From Gallionella sp. (GTDB lineage Bacteria > Pseudomonadota > Gammaproteobacteria > Burkholderiales > Gallionellaceae): 64,000 nt of DNA. Made by a program: the position numbers and the translations under genes. Numbering within the stretch: position 1 is the stretch's first letter; the number at the start of each line of letters is the position of its first letter. Shown one piece after another: positions 9,758 through 19,240 of the stretch. Location of the stretch: positions 26,527-90,526 of the forward strand of contig JAUSAO010000105.1 in the NCBI GenBank assembly GCA_030652475.1, given 5' to 3'. Under the pieces are notes generated by a model. The model saw only the letters and a list, made by a program, of their open reading frames with translations. It searched no databases and had not been told where the DNA came from.

Positions 9758-10162
9758 GAAGCTGGCCAGACAGTCGCCGCGCACGCAAGTGGAATTCGGG
9801 GAAATCCGAATTCACCTTCGGCGGGGAGGAAAGTCCGGGCTCCATAGAGCAGAATGCCGGTTAATGGCCGGACACCGTGAGGTGATGGAAAGTGCCACAG
9901 AAAATAAACCGCCGATGGCCGGACTTTTTTACCCGCAAGGGTGGTCAAGTCGGGATCAGGTAAGGGCGAAACGGTGCGGTAAGAGCGCACCGCACTCACG
10001 GTAACGGGAGTGGCAGGGCAAACCCCATTCGGAGCAAGATCAAATAGGCTGACTATGGCGTGGCTCGCGTCGTCAGCGGGTAGATTGCTTGAGCGTAAGG
10101 TAACGAAACGCCTAGAGGAATGACTGTCCACGACAGAACCCGGCTTATCGGCCAGCTTCACC
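9758..10162 (+). ncRNA. rnpB: RNase P RNA (bacterial type A)
   Basis: Catalytic RNA that trims tRNA 5' leaders. The 5' end GAAGCTGGCCAGACAGTCGC pairs with the 3' end GGCCAGCTTC. Universally conserved blocks are present: GAGGAAAGTCCGGGCTCC near 9825 and ACGACAGAACCCGGCTTATC near the 3' end, with GGTAACGAAACGCCTAGAGG between. About 405 nt. The antisense ORF in the track is a shadow. Exact ends are approximate. Confidence 0.95.
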
Positions 10163-10234
10163 TTCTTTTGCCTTTGTGCGCCAACCCCGGTATCAATTCC
10201 TGATGCAGTAGAGGACGTTAAAGGATCAGGTTTT

Positions 10235-12694
10235 ATGACGCTACACGTCTTTATGTTCATATCGGCAATCAGGGCGTGGCGCCGCCATGTCGTGCGTTTC
10301 AAGCTGCCTGTCTTGCTGTTTGCTGTCAGCGTATTCTGGCCGCTATCCGGCAATGCGGACGAACAGCAAGCTAAACCGGTTTATCGGGTAGCGATCGACC
10401 GGGAATATGCACCGTTCGAATTTGTGGATATGCACGGGAAAGTGCAAGGTTACACGCCTTCCCTGTTGCGCGCACTGGGTGATGAGGCCGGGGTGCAGTT
10501 TGAATTCATAGCGATGAACTGGCCCGATGCGCTGGCATCACTCAAGGCGGGCAAGGTGGACATCGTTAACATGATCGTCACGCCAGAACGTGCCGCAGAA
10601 TTTCAATTTTCCGCTCCTCACAGTCGCATTGCGCAAGCCCTGTTTCGTAATGAAAAAAAGAAAAATATCGTTGACCTGGACTCTCTGGCGGGTCATGTCG
10701 TCGCTCTGCAGAAAGGCGATATTTCGCTGGACAGGCTCGCGGATCGGGCCGATTTTACGCGCCACATCGTAGACAGCAAGATAGAAGGTTTGCTGCATTT
10801 GAATCTGGGCAAAGCGGATGCGTTTCTCTGTGCCCAGCAATCCTGTGTGCGTGCCATTTCCGAATACGGTCTTCTCAACGTGGAACTGGCGGCGGGTGAC
10901 CTTTTTTCACAGGATTATGCTTTTGCCACACGCCAGGGAAATCAGCCGCTGATCGAGTTGCTGAATCGGCAGCTTGCCCGCATCAAGGCATCCGGACAAC
11001 TGCAGGAATTGGAGGCAGAATGGCTGCACGGGCAGCTTATTCAACCGAGCTGGCTGTATCAGAACAGGGTAGTCCTGTCCTTGCTGGCATGTACTCTGCT
11101 GGCGGGCATGGTGCTGTTGTGGAATGTCAGCTTGCGCAGGCTGGTCCATGCCAGGACGAAGAGCCTGCAAAAAAATAAACGGTACTTGATGCAATCGCAG
11201 CGAATTGCGCATATCGGCAGCTGGACTTACGACATGGAGCACAATATAACGTGGTCTGATGAAATGCATCGGATTTTCGGCGTCTCTCCTGATACCTTTA
11301 CGCTCAATGCGGAAACTTTTGTTAATTTGATACATACGGATGATCAGGCTGCCATGCAGTCCTGGGTCGCGTGCTGTATGTCGGGGGGGAAGCCGCCAGC
11401 ACTGGTGTTCCGTTGCGTGTGGCCGGATGGCGCGGTTCATTATATCGAGGGCCAGGGCGAGTTGTTGCTGAATGACAACGGCACACCTTTCATTATGTCA
11501 GGAACGGGTCAGGACATTACAGAACGTAAGGAAACTGAAAAGCGGCTCAGCGATTCCATGCGCCAGCTTGAAAGCAAAGAGCTGGCTAAAACACGTTTCC
11601 TGGCATCGGCCGGGCACGATTTGCGCCAACCACTGGCCGCAGCCAATATGTTTTTGTTCGCACTCAGATCGACTGCAACCAGCCCTCAGCAAGCGGAGAT
11701 CATCCAGCAGATGACGCACTCAATGGATGCGTTCAAAAGCCTGCTTGATGCCTTGCTGAAAGTGTCCAAGCTGGATTCCGGGATGATCAAACCGGAATGC
11801 CAGGAAATCAATGTGAATGAGATTCTCATCTGGCTGGAACAGAATTTTGCGGTCATGGCCACTGAGAAGCGACTCGGTTTCAGGCTGTACTTTCCAATGA
11901 AGGAGGCGCTTTTCGTACGCAGCGATATGGGCTTGCTCAAATCCGTGCTGAGTAACCTGGTTTCAAATGCAGTCAAATTTACGGACAGGGGCGCGATCAT
12001 GATCAGCGCCAGAGCGCGCGGGGGTGACGTGTTGTTTCAGGTGTGGGATACCGGCATGGGTATTCCTGGCGAACATCTGGAACACATCTTCGATGAATTT
12101 TATCAACTGGACAATCCGCAGCGTGACAGGACCAGCGGGTTGGGGCTGGGCCTGGCTATCGTCAAACGCACGCTGGCGCTGCTGGGCGGAGAAGTCAGTT
12201 GCCTGTCACGTCCTGGTCGCGGAACGGTTTTTGCGTTTTGCTTGCCCCGGGCAGTGTCATCAACGGTTGTTTCGCGTGCGCCTGCGGCATTGCCAGAATG
12301 CGAGTTAAGTGATGTGTTTGCGCAAGGCAGGACATTTGTGGTGCTGGAAGATGATCCGCTGGTCGCCAGCGCCACGACTACCGTGCTCGAAGGAATGGGT
12401 GGCAAAGTAAAATGCTTTTCCAGTGCCGAAGATGCCCTGCTGCACACGGATATTGAGCAGGCCGATTATTACATCGTTGATTTCATGCTCGGGGGTGCGC
12501 TGAATGGCATTCAGTTCCTGAAAACGCTGCGTCAAAAATCGGGGCCGCCCATCAAGGCAGTGCTGGTGACAGGCGACACGTCGAGCAGTTTTATTCATGA
12601 ATCGGCGGGCCTTGATTGGCCCGTGCAATACAAGCCGGTCGATGTGAAGGAGCTGTTCGCCAGTCTCAGCGCGCAGGGTGATTGGCCGACGTAG
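10235..12694 (+). CDS. Hybrid sensor histidine kinase with periplasmic SBP_bac_3 domain
   Basis: 819 residues. Order: signal/anchor (about 22-42), periplasmic solute-binding type 3 domain (about 48-270, 'YRVAIDREYAPFEFVD'), membrane segment (about 280-300), PAS domain (about 325-430), HisKA with phosphoacceptor His461 in 'AGHDLRQPLAAANM', HATPase with 'SNLVSNAVKFTD', 'DTGMGIP' and 'GLGLGLAIV', then a C-terminal receiver with Asp749 in 'YIVDFMLGG'. No HPt domain and no separate response regulator next door. The ligand of the binding domain is unknown. It lies upstream of the convergent cbbR, so a link to autotrophy control is possible but unproven. Start could be any of several nearby Met codons. 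Confidence 0.87.
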   Translation: MTLHVFMFISAIRAWRRHVVRFKLPVLLFAVSVFWPLSGNADEQQAKPVYRVAIDREYAPFEFVDMHGKVQGYTPSLLRALGDEAGVQFEFIAMNWPDALASLKAGKVDIVNMIVTPERAAEFQFSAPHSRIAQALFRNEKKKNIVDLDSLAGHVVALQKGDISLDRLADRADFTRHIVDSKIEGLLHLNLGKADAFLCAQQSCVRAISEYGLLNVELAAGDLFSQDYAFATRQGNQPLIELLNRQLARIKASGQLQELEAEWLHGQLIQPSWLYQNRVVLSLLACTLLAGMVLLWNVSLRRLVHARTKSLQKNKRYLMQSQRIAHIGSWTYDMEHNITWSDEMHRIFGVSPDTFTLNAETFVNLIHTDDQAAMQSWVACCMSGGKPPALVFRCVWPDGAVHYIEGQGELLLNDNGTPFIMSGTGQDITERKETEKRLSDSMRQLESKELAKTRFLASAGHDLRQPLAAANMFLFALRSTATSPQQAEIIQQMTHSMDAFKSLLDALLKVSKLDSGMIKPECQEINVNEILIWLEQNFAVMATEKRLGFRLYFPMKEALFVRSDMGLLKSVLSNLVSNAVKFTDRGAIMISARARGGDVLFQVWDTGMGIPGEHLEHIFDEFYQLDNPQRDRTSGLGLGLAIVKRTLALLGGEVSCLSRPGRGTVFAFCLPRAVSSTVVSRAPAALPECELSDVFAQGRTFVVLEDDPLVASATTTVLEGMGGKVKCFSSAEDALLHTDIEQADYYIVDFMLGGALNGIQFLKTLRQKSGPPIKAVLVTGDTSSSFIHESAGLDWPVQYKPVDVKELFASLSAQGDWPT

Positions 12695-12736
12695 TGCAAT
12701 CAAATTTGAGTGTCGGCTTAACCCGTATTTTCGTCT

Positions 12737-12792
12737 GCGATTCTATTTGGGGAAATCTGCGATTGCGATTCTATTTGGGGAAATCTGCGATT
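12737..12792. repeat. Perfect tandem duplication of 28 bp at the 3' end of cbbR
   Basis: Two identical 28-bp units (12737-12764 and 12765-12792), each containing CTATTTGGGGAAATCTGC. The inner copy encodes the last cbbR codons and stop (GIADFPK), the outer copy repeats them beyond the stop. A recent slippage or recombination event; no effect on the protein is apparent. Confidence 0.85.
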
Positions 12793-13709
12793 CCCAGCAA
12801 ATATTTTTCACTCAGCAGCTTGCTTTCCGCATGCATAAATTCGAGAAAGGCGAGTGCTACCACCGACAGTTGCTTATCCTTGGGATAGACCAGATACCAG
12901 TGGCGGCGAATCGGGAAACCCGTTACATCGAGAATAGCCAGTTCATCAATGTTGCGCTCCAGCGCGAGCGTGTGCACGGACAGTACGGCGAGGCCCAGTC
13001 CACCCGCCACCGCCTGCTTGATCGCCTCGTTGCTGCCCAATTCCATCCTGACTTTGAGTTTTAATCCGCGCTCGGCAAAAAATTCCTCGGTGGCCAGACG
13101 AATGCCGGAACCGGGCTCACGCATTAAAAACTGCTCTTCCGTCAGGCGTTGCGGCGAAATATTTTTTTTGCCCGCAAGCGGATGGTTTCCGGGCGCCAGC
13201 ACCACCAGCGGGTTCTCCAGAAATGGCTCAAATTCCACATCCATTTGCTCGGGTGGTTGCCCGAGCACGTACAGGTCGTCCTGATTATCGGCCATACGCT
13301 GCAACACACGCTCGCGATTGGTCACTTTGAGCGTAACGTCGATGCCGGGATAGCGCTGGCAAAAAACCCCGAGCAGGCGCGGCACGAAATACTTGGCGGT
13401 GGTGATGACGGCCAGGCGCAGCTTGCCCGCCTTCACCCCTTTCATGTCCGACATCAACATCTCGAAGCGATCCAGACTCTCGAAAATATCACGGCACACT
13501 CTGAGTAATTCGCGCCCGGCATCCGTCAGGAAGATGCGCTTGCCGATCTGTTCCAGCAGTGGCTGTCCGACGATGTCGGACAACTGTTTTATTTGAATAG
13601 AGACAGTGGGCTGGGTCAGATATAACTCCTCGGCGGCGCGGGTAAAGCTGAGATTGCGTGCTACGGCCTCGAATACTTTTAGCTGGCGCAAGGTCGCATT
13701 TTTCATCAT
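12771..13709 (-). CDS. cbbR: LysR-type regulator CbbR
   Basis: 312-residue LysR family activator, divergent from rbcL, the standard place for CbbR, which activates Calvin-cycle genes in response to metabolites such as RuBP or NADPH. The N-terminal winged helix-turn-helix ('TLRQLKVFEAVARNLSFTRAAEELYLTQPTVSIQIKQL') and the periplasmic-binding-like effector domain ('GKLRLAVITTAKYFVPRLLG', 'REPGSGIR') are intact. Start is one of two tandem ATGs. The last seven codons lie in a 28-bp tandem repeat. Confidence 0.93.
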   Translation of the reverse strand: MMKNATLRQLKVFEAVARNLSFTRAAEELYLTQPTVSIQIKQLSDIVGQPLLEQIGKRIFLTDAGRELLRVCRDIFESLDRFEMLMSDMKGVKAGKLRLAVITTAKYFVPRLLGVFCQRYPGIDVTLKVTNRERVLQRMADNQDDLYVLGQPPEQMDVEFEPFLENPLVVLAPGNHPLAGKKNISPQRLTEEQFLMREPGSGIRLATEEFFAERGLKLKVRMELGSNEAIKQAVAGGLGLAVLSVHTLALERNIDELAILDVTGFPIRRHWYLVYPKDKQLSVVALAFLEFMHAESKLLSEKYLLGIADFPK

Positions 13710-13733
13710 GGCTGTGCATCCTGAGAGATCATA

Positions 13734-13797
13734 GATAACAGTCTATCGTTATCATCGAAAACTACAATTGTTATTTATGGTTGTTCGTCGCTATAGT
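13734..13797 (+). promoter_or_regulatory. cbbR-rbcL intergenic operator and rbcL promoter
   Basis: Inverted repeat GATAAC-N8-GTTATC (13734-13753) is a candidate CbbR site. Further right are TTGTTA (13768-13773), an 18-bp spacer and TATAGT (13792-13797), a plausible rbcL promoter, with ACAATTGTTAT overlapping the -35. Sites are read by eye; binding by CbbR is inferred from the divergent arrangement. Confidence 0.55.
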
Positions 13798-13872
13798 GCC
13801 AACACGCTCAACCGAGCCACAGATCTTTCATAGTGAAAGGCCTCTGTTTAATCTGAGAACAAGGAGCTTGCA

Positions 13873-15294
13873 ATGGCAGTCAAGACCTACAACGCCGGTG
13901 TAAAAGAGTACCGGCAAACTTACTGGACGCCGGAATACACGCCGCTGGATACCGACATCCTTGCCTGTTTCAAAATCACGCCGCAGCCCGGCGTACCCCG
14001 TGAAGAAGTCGCCGCAGCGGTTGCTGCCGAATCTTCAACCGGCACCTGGACCACGGTGTGGACCGACCTGTTGACCGACCTGGATTACTACAAGGGCCGC
14101 GCCTATCGCATCGAGGATGTACCTGGCGATGATACCTGCTTCTACGCTTTCGTGGCCTACCCGATCGATCTGTTCGAAGAAGGGTCTGTTGTTAACGTGC
14201 TGACTTCGCTGGTGGGTAACGTGTTCGGCTTCAAGGCGCTGCGCGCTCTGCGTCTGGAAGACATCCGCTTCCCGATCGCTTACGTCAAGACTTGTGGCGG
14301 TCCGCCTCAGGGTATCCAGGTCGAGCGCGACAAGATGAATAAGTATGGCCGTCCGATGCTGGGCTGCACTATCAAGCCTAAGCTGGGTCTGTCTGCCAAG
14401 AACTACGGCCGTGCCGTTTACGAGTGTCTGCGCGGCGGTCTGGACTTTACCAAGGACGACGAGAACGTCAACAGCCAGCCATTCATGCGTTGGCGCGACC
14501 GTTTCGAATTCGTACACGAAGCCACCATGAAAGCGCAGCGCGAAACTGGCGAACGCAAGGGCCACTACCTGAACGTCACCGCGCCGACACCGGAAATGAT
14601 GTACGAGCGTGCCGAGTTTGCCAAGGAAATCGGCGCGCCGATCATCATGCACGACTACCTGACCGGTGGCCTGACAGCCAACACGGGGCTGGCTAACTGG
14701 TGCCGTAAAAACGGCATGCTGTTGCACATCCACCGTGCCATGCACGCCGTGCTCGACCGCAACCCGCACCACGGCATTCACTTCCGCGTGCTGACTAAAG
14801 TGCTGCGTCTGTCCGGTGGTGACCACCTGCACTCCGGTACTGTTGTGGGCAAACTGGAAGGCGACCGTGAAGCGACGCTGGGCTGGATCGATATTATGCG
14901 CGACAGCTTCATCAAGGAAGACCGCAGTCGCGGCATCTTCTTCGATCAGGACTGGGGTTCCATGCCCGGCGTGATCCCGGTGGCGTCCGGCGGTATCCAT
15001 GTGTGGCACATGCCCGCACTGGTGAATATCTTCGGTGATGATTCGGTGTTGCAGTTTGGCGGCGGTACGCTGGGTCACCCCTGGGGTAACGCAGCGGGTG
15101 CGGCGGCCAACCGTGTCGCACTGGAAGCCAGCGTGGCAGCGCGTAATCAGGGTCGCGATATCGAAAAAGAAGGCAAGGATATTCTGACCAAGGCAGCGGC
15201 CAGCAGCCCGGAACTGAAGATCGCCATGGAAACCTGGAAAGAGATCAAGTTCGAGTTCGATACGGTCGACAAACTGGACGTGGCTCACAAGTAA
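13873..15294 (+). CDS. rbcL: RuBisCO large subunit, form IA type
   Basis: Carboxylates ribulose-1,5-bisphosphate. 473 residues, intact. Active-site motifs: '[16 protein letters not shown]' (catalytic Lys), '[17 protein letters not shown]' (carbamylated Lys and Mg ligands), 'HRAMHAV', '[12 protein letters not shown]' (loop 6 Lys), '[13 protein letters not shown]' and '[12 protein letters not shown]'. The opening '[19 protein letters not shown]' marks form IA of proteobacteria; presence of cbbQ and cbbO and absence of carboxysome genes suggest the cytoplasmic IAq kind. AAGGAG lies before the ATG. Downstream rbcS is separated by 61 bp holding a hairpin. Confidence 0.98.
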   Translation: MAVKTYNAGVKEYRQTYWTPEYTPLDTDILACFKITPQPGVPREEVAAAVAAESSTGTWTTVWTDLLTDLDYYKGRAYRIEDVPGDDTCFYAFVAYPIDLFEEGSVVNVLTSLVGNVFGFKALRALRLEDIRFPIAYVKTCGGPPQGIQVERDKMNKYGRPMLGCTIKPKLGLSAKNYGRAVYECLRGGLDFTKDDENVNSQPFMRWRDRFEFVHEATMKAQRETGERKGHYLNVTAPTPEMMYERAEFAKEIGAPIIMHDYLTGGLTANTGLANWCRKNGMLLHIHRAMHAVLDRNPHHGIHFRVLTKVLRLSGGDHLHSGTVVGKLEGDREATLGWIDIMRDSFIKEDRSRGIFFDQDWGSMPGVIPVASGGIHVWHMPALVNIFGDDSVLQFGGGTLGHPWGNAAGAAANRVALEASVAARNQGRDIEKEGKDILTKAAASSPELKIAMETWKEIKFEFDTVDKLDVAHK

Positions 15295-15301
15295 TGCAGT
15301 C

Positions 15302-15331
15302 ATCCCGGACGCGCTTTACGCGATCCGGGAT
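15302..15331 (+). promoter_or_regulatory. rbcL-rbcS intercistronic hairpin
   Basis: ATCCCGGA and TCCGGGAT form an 8-bp stem whose interior CGCG/CGCG can pair further. No T-run follows, so this is more likely an mRNA-stability or processing element between large and small subunit genes than a terminator. Confidence 0.6.
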
Positions 15332-15355
15332 CCAAAACCCAAATTTAAGGAGTAA

Positions 15356-15715
15356 ATGATGAGCGAAGTAATGGATTACAAATCGCGTATGTCCGATCCG
15401 GCCAGCCGCAAGTTCGAGACCTTCTCCTATTTGCCACCGATGACTGCGGCTGAAATCAAGACGCAGGTGGAATATCTGGTTTCCAAAGGCTGGAACCCGG
15501 CCATCGAGCACGTCGAGCCGGAATACCTGATGGATTCCTACTGGTACATGTGGAAACTGCCGATGTTCGGTGAAACCGACGTCGACAAGGTGCTGGCCGA
15601 AGCGGAAGCCTGTCACAAAGCCAACCCCAACAATCACGTGCGTTTGATTGGTTACAACAATTTCAATCAGTCGCAGGGCGCGGCGATGGTGATTTTCCGC
15701 GGTAAAACGGTTTAA
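15356..15715 (+). CDS. rbcS: RuBisCO small subunit
   Basis: 119 residues, form I small subunit that caps the L8 core. Diagnostic text '[27 protein letters not shown]', '[14 protein letters not shown]' and '[14 protein letters not shown]' near the C-terminus. AAGGAG precedes two tandem ATGs (15356, 15359). A strong terminator follows 10 bp after the stop, so rbcLS can be made in excess over cbbQO. Confidence 0.97.
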   Translation: MMSEVMDYKSRMSDPASRKFETFSYLPPMTAAEIKTQVEYLVSKGWNPAIEHVEPEYLMDSYWYMWKLPMFGETDVDKVLAEAEACHKANPNNHVRLIGYNNFNQSQGAAMVIFRGKTV

Positions 15716-15725
15716 TGCTGTATTT

Positions 15726-15762
15726 CCCCGCCGCGATCCTCTCTATAGCGGCGGGGTTTTTT
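15726..15762 (+). terminator. Rho-independent terminator after rbcS
   Basis: CCCCGCCGC and GCGGCGGGG form a perfect 9-bp stem with a 13-nt loop, followed by six T. Position between rbcS and cbbQ implies partial termination or a separate cbbQ promoter. Confidence 0.88.
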
Positions 15763-15844
15763 GAAGGAGTTCCGTTCAGGAACGCAAGCGGCTGCAGATG
15801 TCGGCCGTTTCCGCCCCTGTGTTGACAGATAGATGGAGACCACC

Positions 15845-16648
15845 ATGAACGATATCATCAAGCAGTACCGCATCGAAAAAGAGCCTTACTACCGCCCCGT
15901 CTCTGACGAGGTGGAGCTGTTTGACGCCGCCTACAGCGTACGCATGCCGATGATGCTCAAAGGCCCGACCGGCTGTGGCAAGACGCGTTTCGTCGAGCAC
16001 ATGGCCTGGAAGCTGGGCAAGCCGCTGATTACCGTGGCCTGCAATGAGGACATGACCGCCTCTGACCTGGTTGGACGCTTCCTGCTGGATGCCCAGGGTA
16101 CCCGCTGGCAGGATGGCCCGCTGGCCCTCGGCGCGCGTTTCGGCGCCATCGTCTATCTGGACGAAGTGGTGGAGGCGCGCCAGGATACCACTGTGGTGAT
16201 CCACCCGCTGACTGACAACCGCCGCGTGCTGCCGCTGGAAAAGAAGGGCGAGCTGGTACATGCCCATCCTGACTTCCAGTTGGTGATTTCCTACAATCCC
16301 GGCTACCAGAGTCTGATGAAGGATTTGAAGCAATCCACCAAGCAGCGTTTCGGCGGCCTCGACTTCAACTATCCCGAACACGCCGTCGAAACCGAGATCG
16401 TCGCCCATGAAACCGGCGTCAATGCGGAAGTGGCTGGCAAACTGGTTTCCATCGCCGAACGTGCCCGTAATCTCAAAGGGCATGGCCTGGATGAAGGCAT
16501 CTCGACGCGTATGCTGATTTATGCCGGCAGCCTGATCGCTACGGGTGTCGATCCGGTCAAAGCCTGCCGCGTGGCGCTGGTACGTCCGATCACCGACGAT
16601 CCCGACATGCGCGATGCGCTGGATGCGGCGGTAACCACGTTCTTTTGA
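15845..16648 (+). CDS. cbbQ: RuBisCO activase AAA+ subunit CbbQ
   Basis: 267-residue MoxR-type AAA+ ATPase. Walker A 'GPTGCGKT', Walker B '[10 protein letters not shown]', sensor-like '[10 protein letters not shown]'. CbbQ hexamers with CbbO use ATP to strip inhibitory sugar phosphates from RuBisCO. The ORF opens at 15833, but ATG 15845 has a GGAG site six bases before and gives the usual N-terminus '[19 protein letters not shown]'. Next gene is cbbO, 60 bp on. Confidence 0.95.
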   Translation: MNDIIKQYRIEKEPYYRPVSDEVELFDAAYSVRMPMMLKGPTGCGKTRFVEHMAWKLGKPLITVACNEDMTASDLVGRFLLDAQGTRWQDGPLALGARFGAIVYLDEVVEARQDTTVVIHPLTDNRRVLPLEKKGELVHAHPDFQLVISYNPGYQSLMKDLKQSTKQRFGGLDFNYPEHAVETEIVAHETGVNAEVAGKLVSIAERARNLKGHGLDEGISTRMLIYAGSLIATGVDPVKACRVALVRPITDDPDMRDALDAAVTTFF

Positions 16649-16708
16649 TAGGCCGGGTGGCTAGCCGCCCGGCCTATCTCCATGCACCGAGTCGTAGTTG
16701 GAGTAACC

Positions 16709-19240
16709 ATGGCTATCAATCTGGAAGACTATCAGGAACTGATCGAATCGCTTTCCCCGGAATTGCAGGAAAGCCTGCATTCCGCGTGGCATGACGCGAC
16801 CAAGGTATTCAGCGCGCGCGGCCTGGATAATTATCTCAAGGGCGCAGCCGCACTGAAAACCCTAGGCAAGGGAGATGATTTGATCGTCGCCTGGATCAAT
16901 CATGCGCCGCTGGTGGCCAAGGAAATCGGCGAGGATGTCGTGCCTGATCTGATACAGACCGCGCTGGAGCTGGCTTCCAAGACTTCGGGTGCGGTGATCG
17001 AACTGGTTCTCAGCACTGCGCCCACGGCGGCCAGCCGCCTCGGCGACGAGATTCTGTTTCGCGCCTATTTGCAATTTCTCAATACCCTGCTGTCGCAGGC
17101 GCCGCGCGGCGTGCGCCCGATGCTGGAAAATCTGGAAAAACTGTTCAGCCAGCTTACCCTGGGCGGCTTGCGTCGTTGGGCGTTGTGGGGCGCGCATGCC
17201 CACCGCACCAACTACCCGGAGCAGGGAAGCTATTTCAGCCTGCAATCCAAGGAATCGCAGGCGATGCTCCAGAAGGAACGCAAGGGCACGCTGTTCATCG
17301 ATGTGCAACGTCGTATTAACATGTATCTGCGCGCCCTGTGGGCGCGGGACTTCTTCATGAAACCGACTTCCGGCGACTTCGAGACGAGGGAAGGCCACCG
17401 TCCCTTCGTAGAAGGCTACTTCATTCACCTGCCCGACGCCTACGATGATTTTATTCTCCCTGCGCGCCCCCTCCAACCCATCCAGCCCCTCGCTGCGCTC
17501 TCCCCAACCCTCCCCTTGCACCCGCAAGGGGTAGGCTGGGGTTGTAAAGCCGCTGAAGCGGCAACAACCACGCACAAGGGGAGGGAGCAATCACTCCTTC
17601 CCCCTCAGGGGGAAGGTTGGGATGGGGGTGGGGCACGAGCTGGTTCGGGTGAAGGAACGCGCATCTCCGGTCTGTCGATGTACCGCGCCGCCGCCGCTCA
17701 TAGCGCCGCTCATATTGTCTACACTCGCGACCCGATTTCGGCCGAGTCGCTCAATCCCTGGCAGATGGCCGTGATCAGCGTGATCGAGGATGCGCGGGTG
17801 GAAACGCTGGCGGTGCGCAAGTTCCCCGGCCTGAAACAACGCTGGTCGGCCTTGCATACGATAGAGCCTGCGCAGGACAGCTCGGCAGGTGACTATCTAA
17901 ACCGCCTGGCACGCGCCCTGCTGGATGAGATTTATCAGGACAACGATCCGTGGATTGCACAGGGGCGGGTATTGTTTAAGCAAGCCGCAGAGAACCTCGA
18001 TACCAACCAGGTTTCCTGGGATATCGGTGTGCAACTGGCGCACGAATTCATGGCCAAGCGCATCCCCTTTAATCCGCGCACCGATCTGCTTATTGCGCCG
18101 TACCGCGACGATAACCGCTATTTCTGGGAGTTCGAGGAATTTGATTTCGATAAGGCCATGGCGGCCGGATACGACGCACCCAAGCAGGTGCGCAAGCATG
18201 TCAGCCTGATGGAATTCGCCAACGAAATTGACGTTGAAAACGCCGGCGACGACGCGGAAGAAATCTGGGTGCTGGGCACGGAACTGTTCCCCTATGAAGA
18301 CATGGGCAAGTCCTACAACGAACTGGAGGGCAGGGAGCCTGTTTCCGAGCCCTATCATTATTCGGAGTGGGATTACCAGATACAGCTCGAACGTCCGGCC
18401 TGGGCTACTGTGCTGGAGAAGCGCTCCAAGGCGGGAGATCTGCAACTCATAGACGACATCACCTCCCAGCACAAGCGCACCATCGGCCGGCTGAAATTCC
18501 TGCTCGATGCCCTGCAACCTCAGGGGGTGACGCGCATCCGCAAGCTGGAAGACGGCGACGAGGTGGACGTCAACGCCGCCATCCGCGCCATGATCGACAT
18601 TCGCATGGGGCAGCAGCCCGACCCGCGCATCATGATGCGTTCGGTGCGCAAAGTGCGCGATATTTCGGTGATGGTGCTGCTGGACCTGTCAGAATCCACC
18701 AATGAGAAAGTCAGCGGGCAGGACTATAGCGTGCTGGATTTGCAGCGCCAGGCTACGGTGCTGCTGGCGGACGCGATTAATAAAATCGGCGACCCGTTCG
18801 CGATACACGGCTTTTGCTCGGACGGGCGACACAATGTCGAATATTCCCGCTTCAAGGATTTTGATCAGCCCTACAATGATCTGCCGAAGTCACGACTGGC
18901 GGGCATGAGCGGCCAGCTCTCCACACGCATGGGCGCGGCCATTCGCCATGCCGGGCATTATTTGAAGCAGCAGAAATCAGCCAAAAAACTGCTGCTGGTC
19001 ATTACCGATGGCGAACCGGCCGACGTCGATGTGCGTGATCCGCAGTATTTGCGTTACGATACCAAAAAAGCAGTGGAGGAAATGGCGCGCTGCGGCGTGA
19101 CCACTTTCTGTATGTCACTTGATCCGAGAGCGGATCAATATGTGTCCCGGATTTTCGGGGCCAGAAACTACATGGTCGTGGATCATGTAGAACGTCTTCC
19201 GGAGAAATTGCCGGTACTTTATGCAGGGCTTACACGATGA
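16709..19240 (+). CDS. cbbO: RuBisCO activase adaptor CbbO (VWA protein) with in-frame repeat insertion
   Basis: CbbO binds the CbbQ hexamer and contacts RuBisCO through a C-terminal von Willebrand A domain. MIDAS motif 'LLDLSESTNEK' (near residue 658) and 'LVITDGEPADVDV' are present. ATG 16709 with TTGGAG before it is chosen over 16682. The protein is about 843 residues, longer than usual, because after 'HLPDAYDDF' some 65 residues of Pro/Gly-rich low-complexity text intervene before 'ISGLSMYRAAAAHSAAHI'. That stretch is a dispersed DNA repeat read in frame, not a domain. The reading frame stays open, so function may be kept. Confidence 0.92.
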   Translation: MAINLEDYQELIESLSPELQESLHSAWHDATKVFSARGLDNYLKGAAALKTLGKGDDLIVAWINHAPLVAKEIGEDVVPDLIQTALELASKTSGAVIELVLSTAPTAASRLGDEILFRAYLQFLNTLLSQAPRGVRPMLENLEKLFSQLTLGGLRRWALWGAHAHRTNYPEQGSYFSLQSKESQAMLQKERKGTLFIDVQRRINMYLRALWARDFFMKPTSGDFETREGHRPFVEGYFIHLPDAYDDFILPARPLQPIQPLAALSPTLPLHPQGVGWGCKAAEAATTTHKGREQSLLPPQGEGWDGGGARAGSGEGTRISGLSMYRAAAAHSAAHIVYTRDPISAESLNPWQMAVISVIEDARVETLAVRKFPGLKQRWSALHTIEPAQDSSAGDYLNRLARALLDEIYQDNDPWIAQGRVLFKQAAENLDTNQVSWDIGVQLAHEFMAKRIPFNPRTDLLIAPYRDDNRYFWEFEEFDFDKAMAAGYDAPKQVRKHVSLMEFANEIDVENAGDDAEEIWVLGTELFPYEDMGKSYNELEGREPVSEPYHYSEWDYQIQLERPAWATVLEKRSKAGDLQLIDDITSQHKRTIGRLKFLLDALQPQGVTRIRKLEDGDEVDVNAAIRAMIDIRMGQQPDPRIMMRSVRKVRDISVMVLLDLSESTNEKVSGQDYSVLDLQRQATVLLADAINKIGDPFAIHGFCSDGRHNVEYSRFKDFDQPYNDLPKSRLAGMSGQLSTRMGAAIRHAGHYLKQQKSAKKLLLVITDGEPADVDVRDPQYLRYDTKKAVEEMARCGVTTFCMSLDPRADQYVSRIFGARNYMVVDHVERLPEKLPVLYAGLTR
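17461..17650. repeat. Dispersed palindromic repeat inserted in cbbO
   Basis: GC-rich repeat whose antisense translation reads 'PHPHPNLPPEGEG', a signature of repeats common in proteobacterial genomes. It holds a nested hairpin GGTTGT..GCCGC-TGAA-GCGGC..ACAACC at 17540-17569. A related copy lies at 22376-22440. Boundaries are estimated from where CbbO-like protein text stops and resumes. Confidence 0.75.

Noticed and set aside
9544-10353. 269-aa minus-strand ORF over rnpB
   Set aside because: It covers the RNase P RNA and the ppx end; the RNA motifs explain the sequence.
14035-15303. 422-aa minus-strand ORF opposite rbcL
   Set aside because: It mirrors the highly biased codons of rbcL, has low-complexity His/Arg text and no domain; rbcL is certain.
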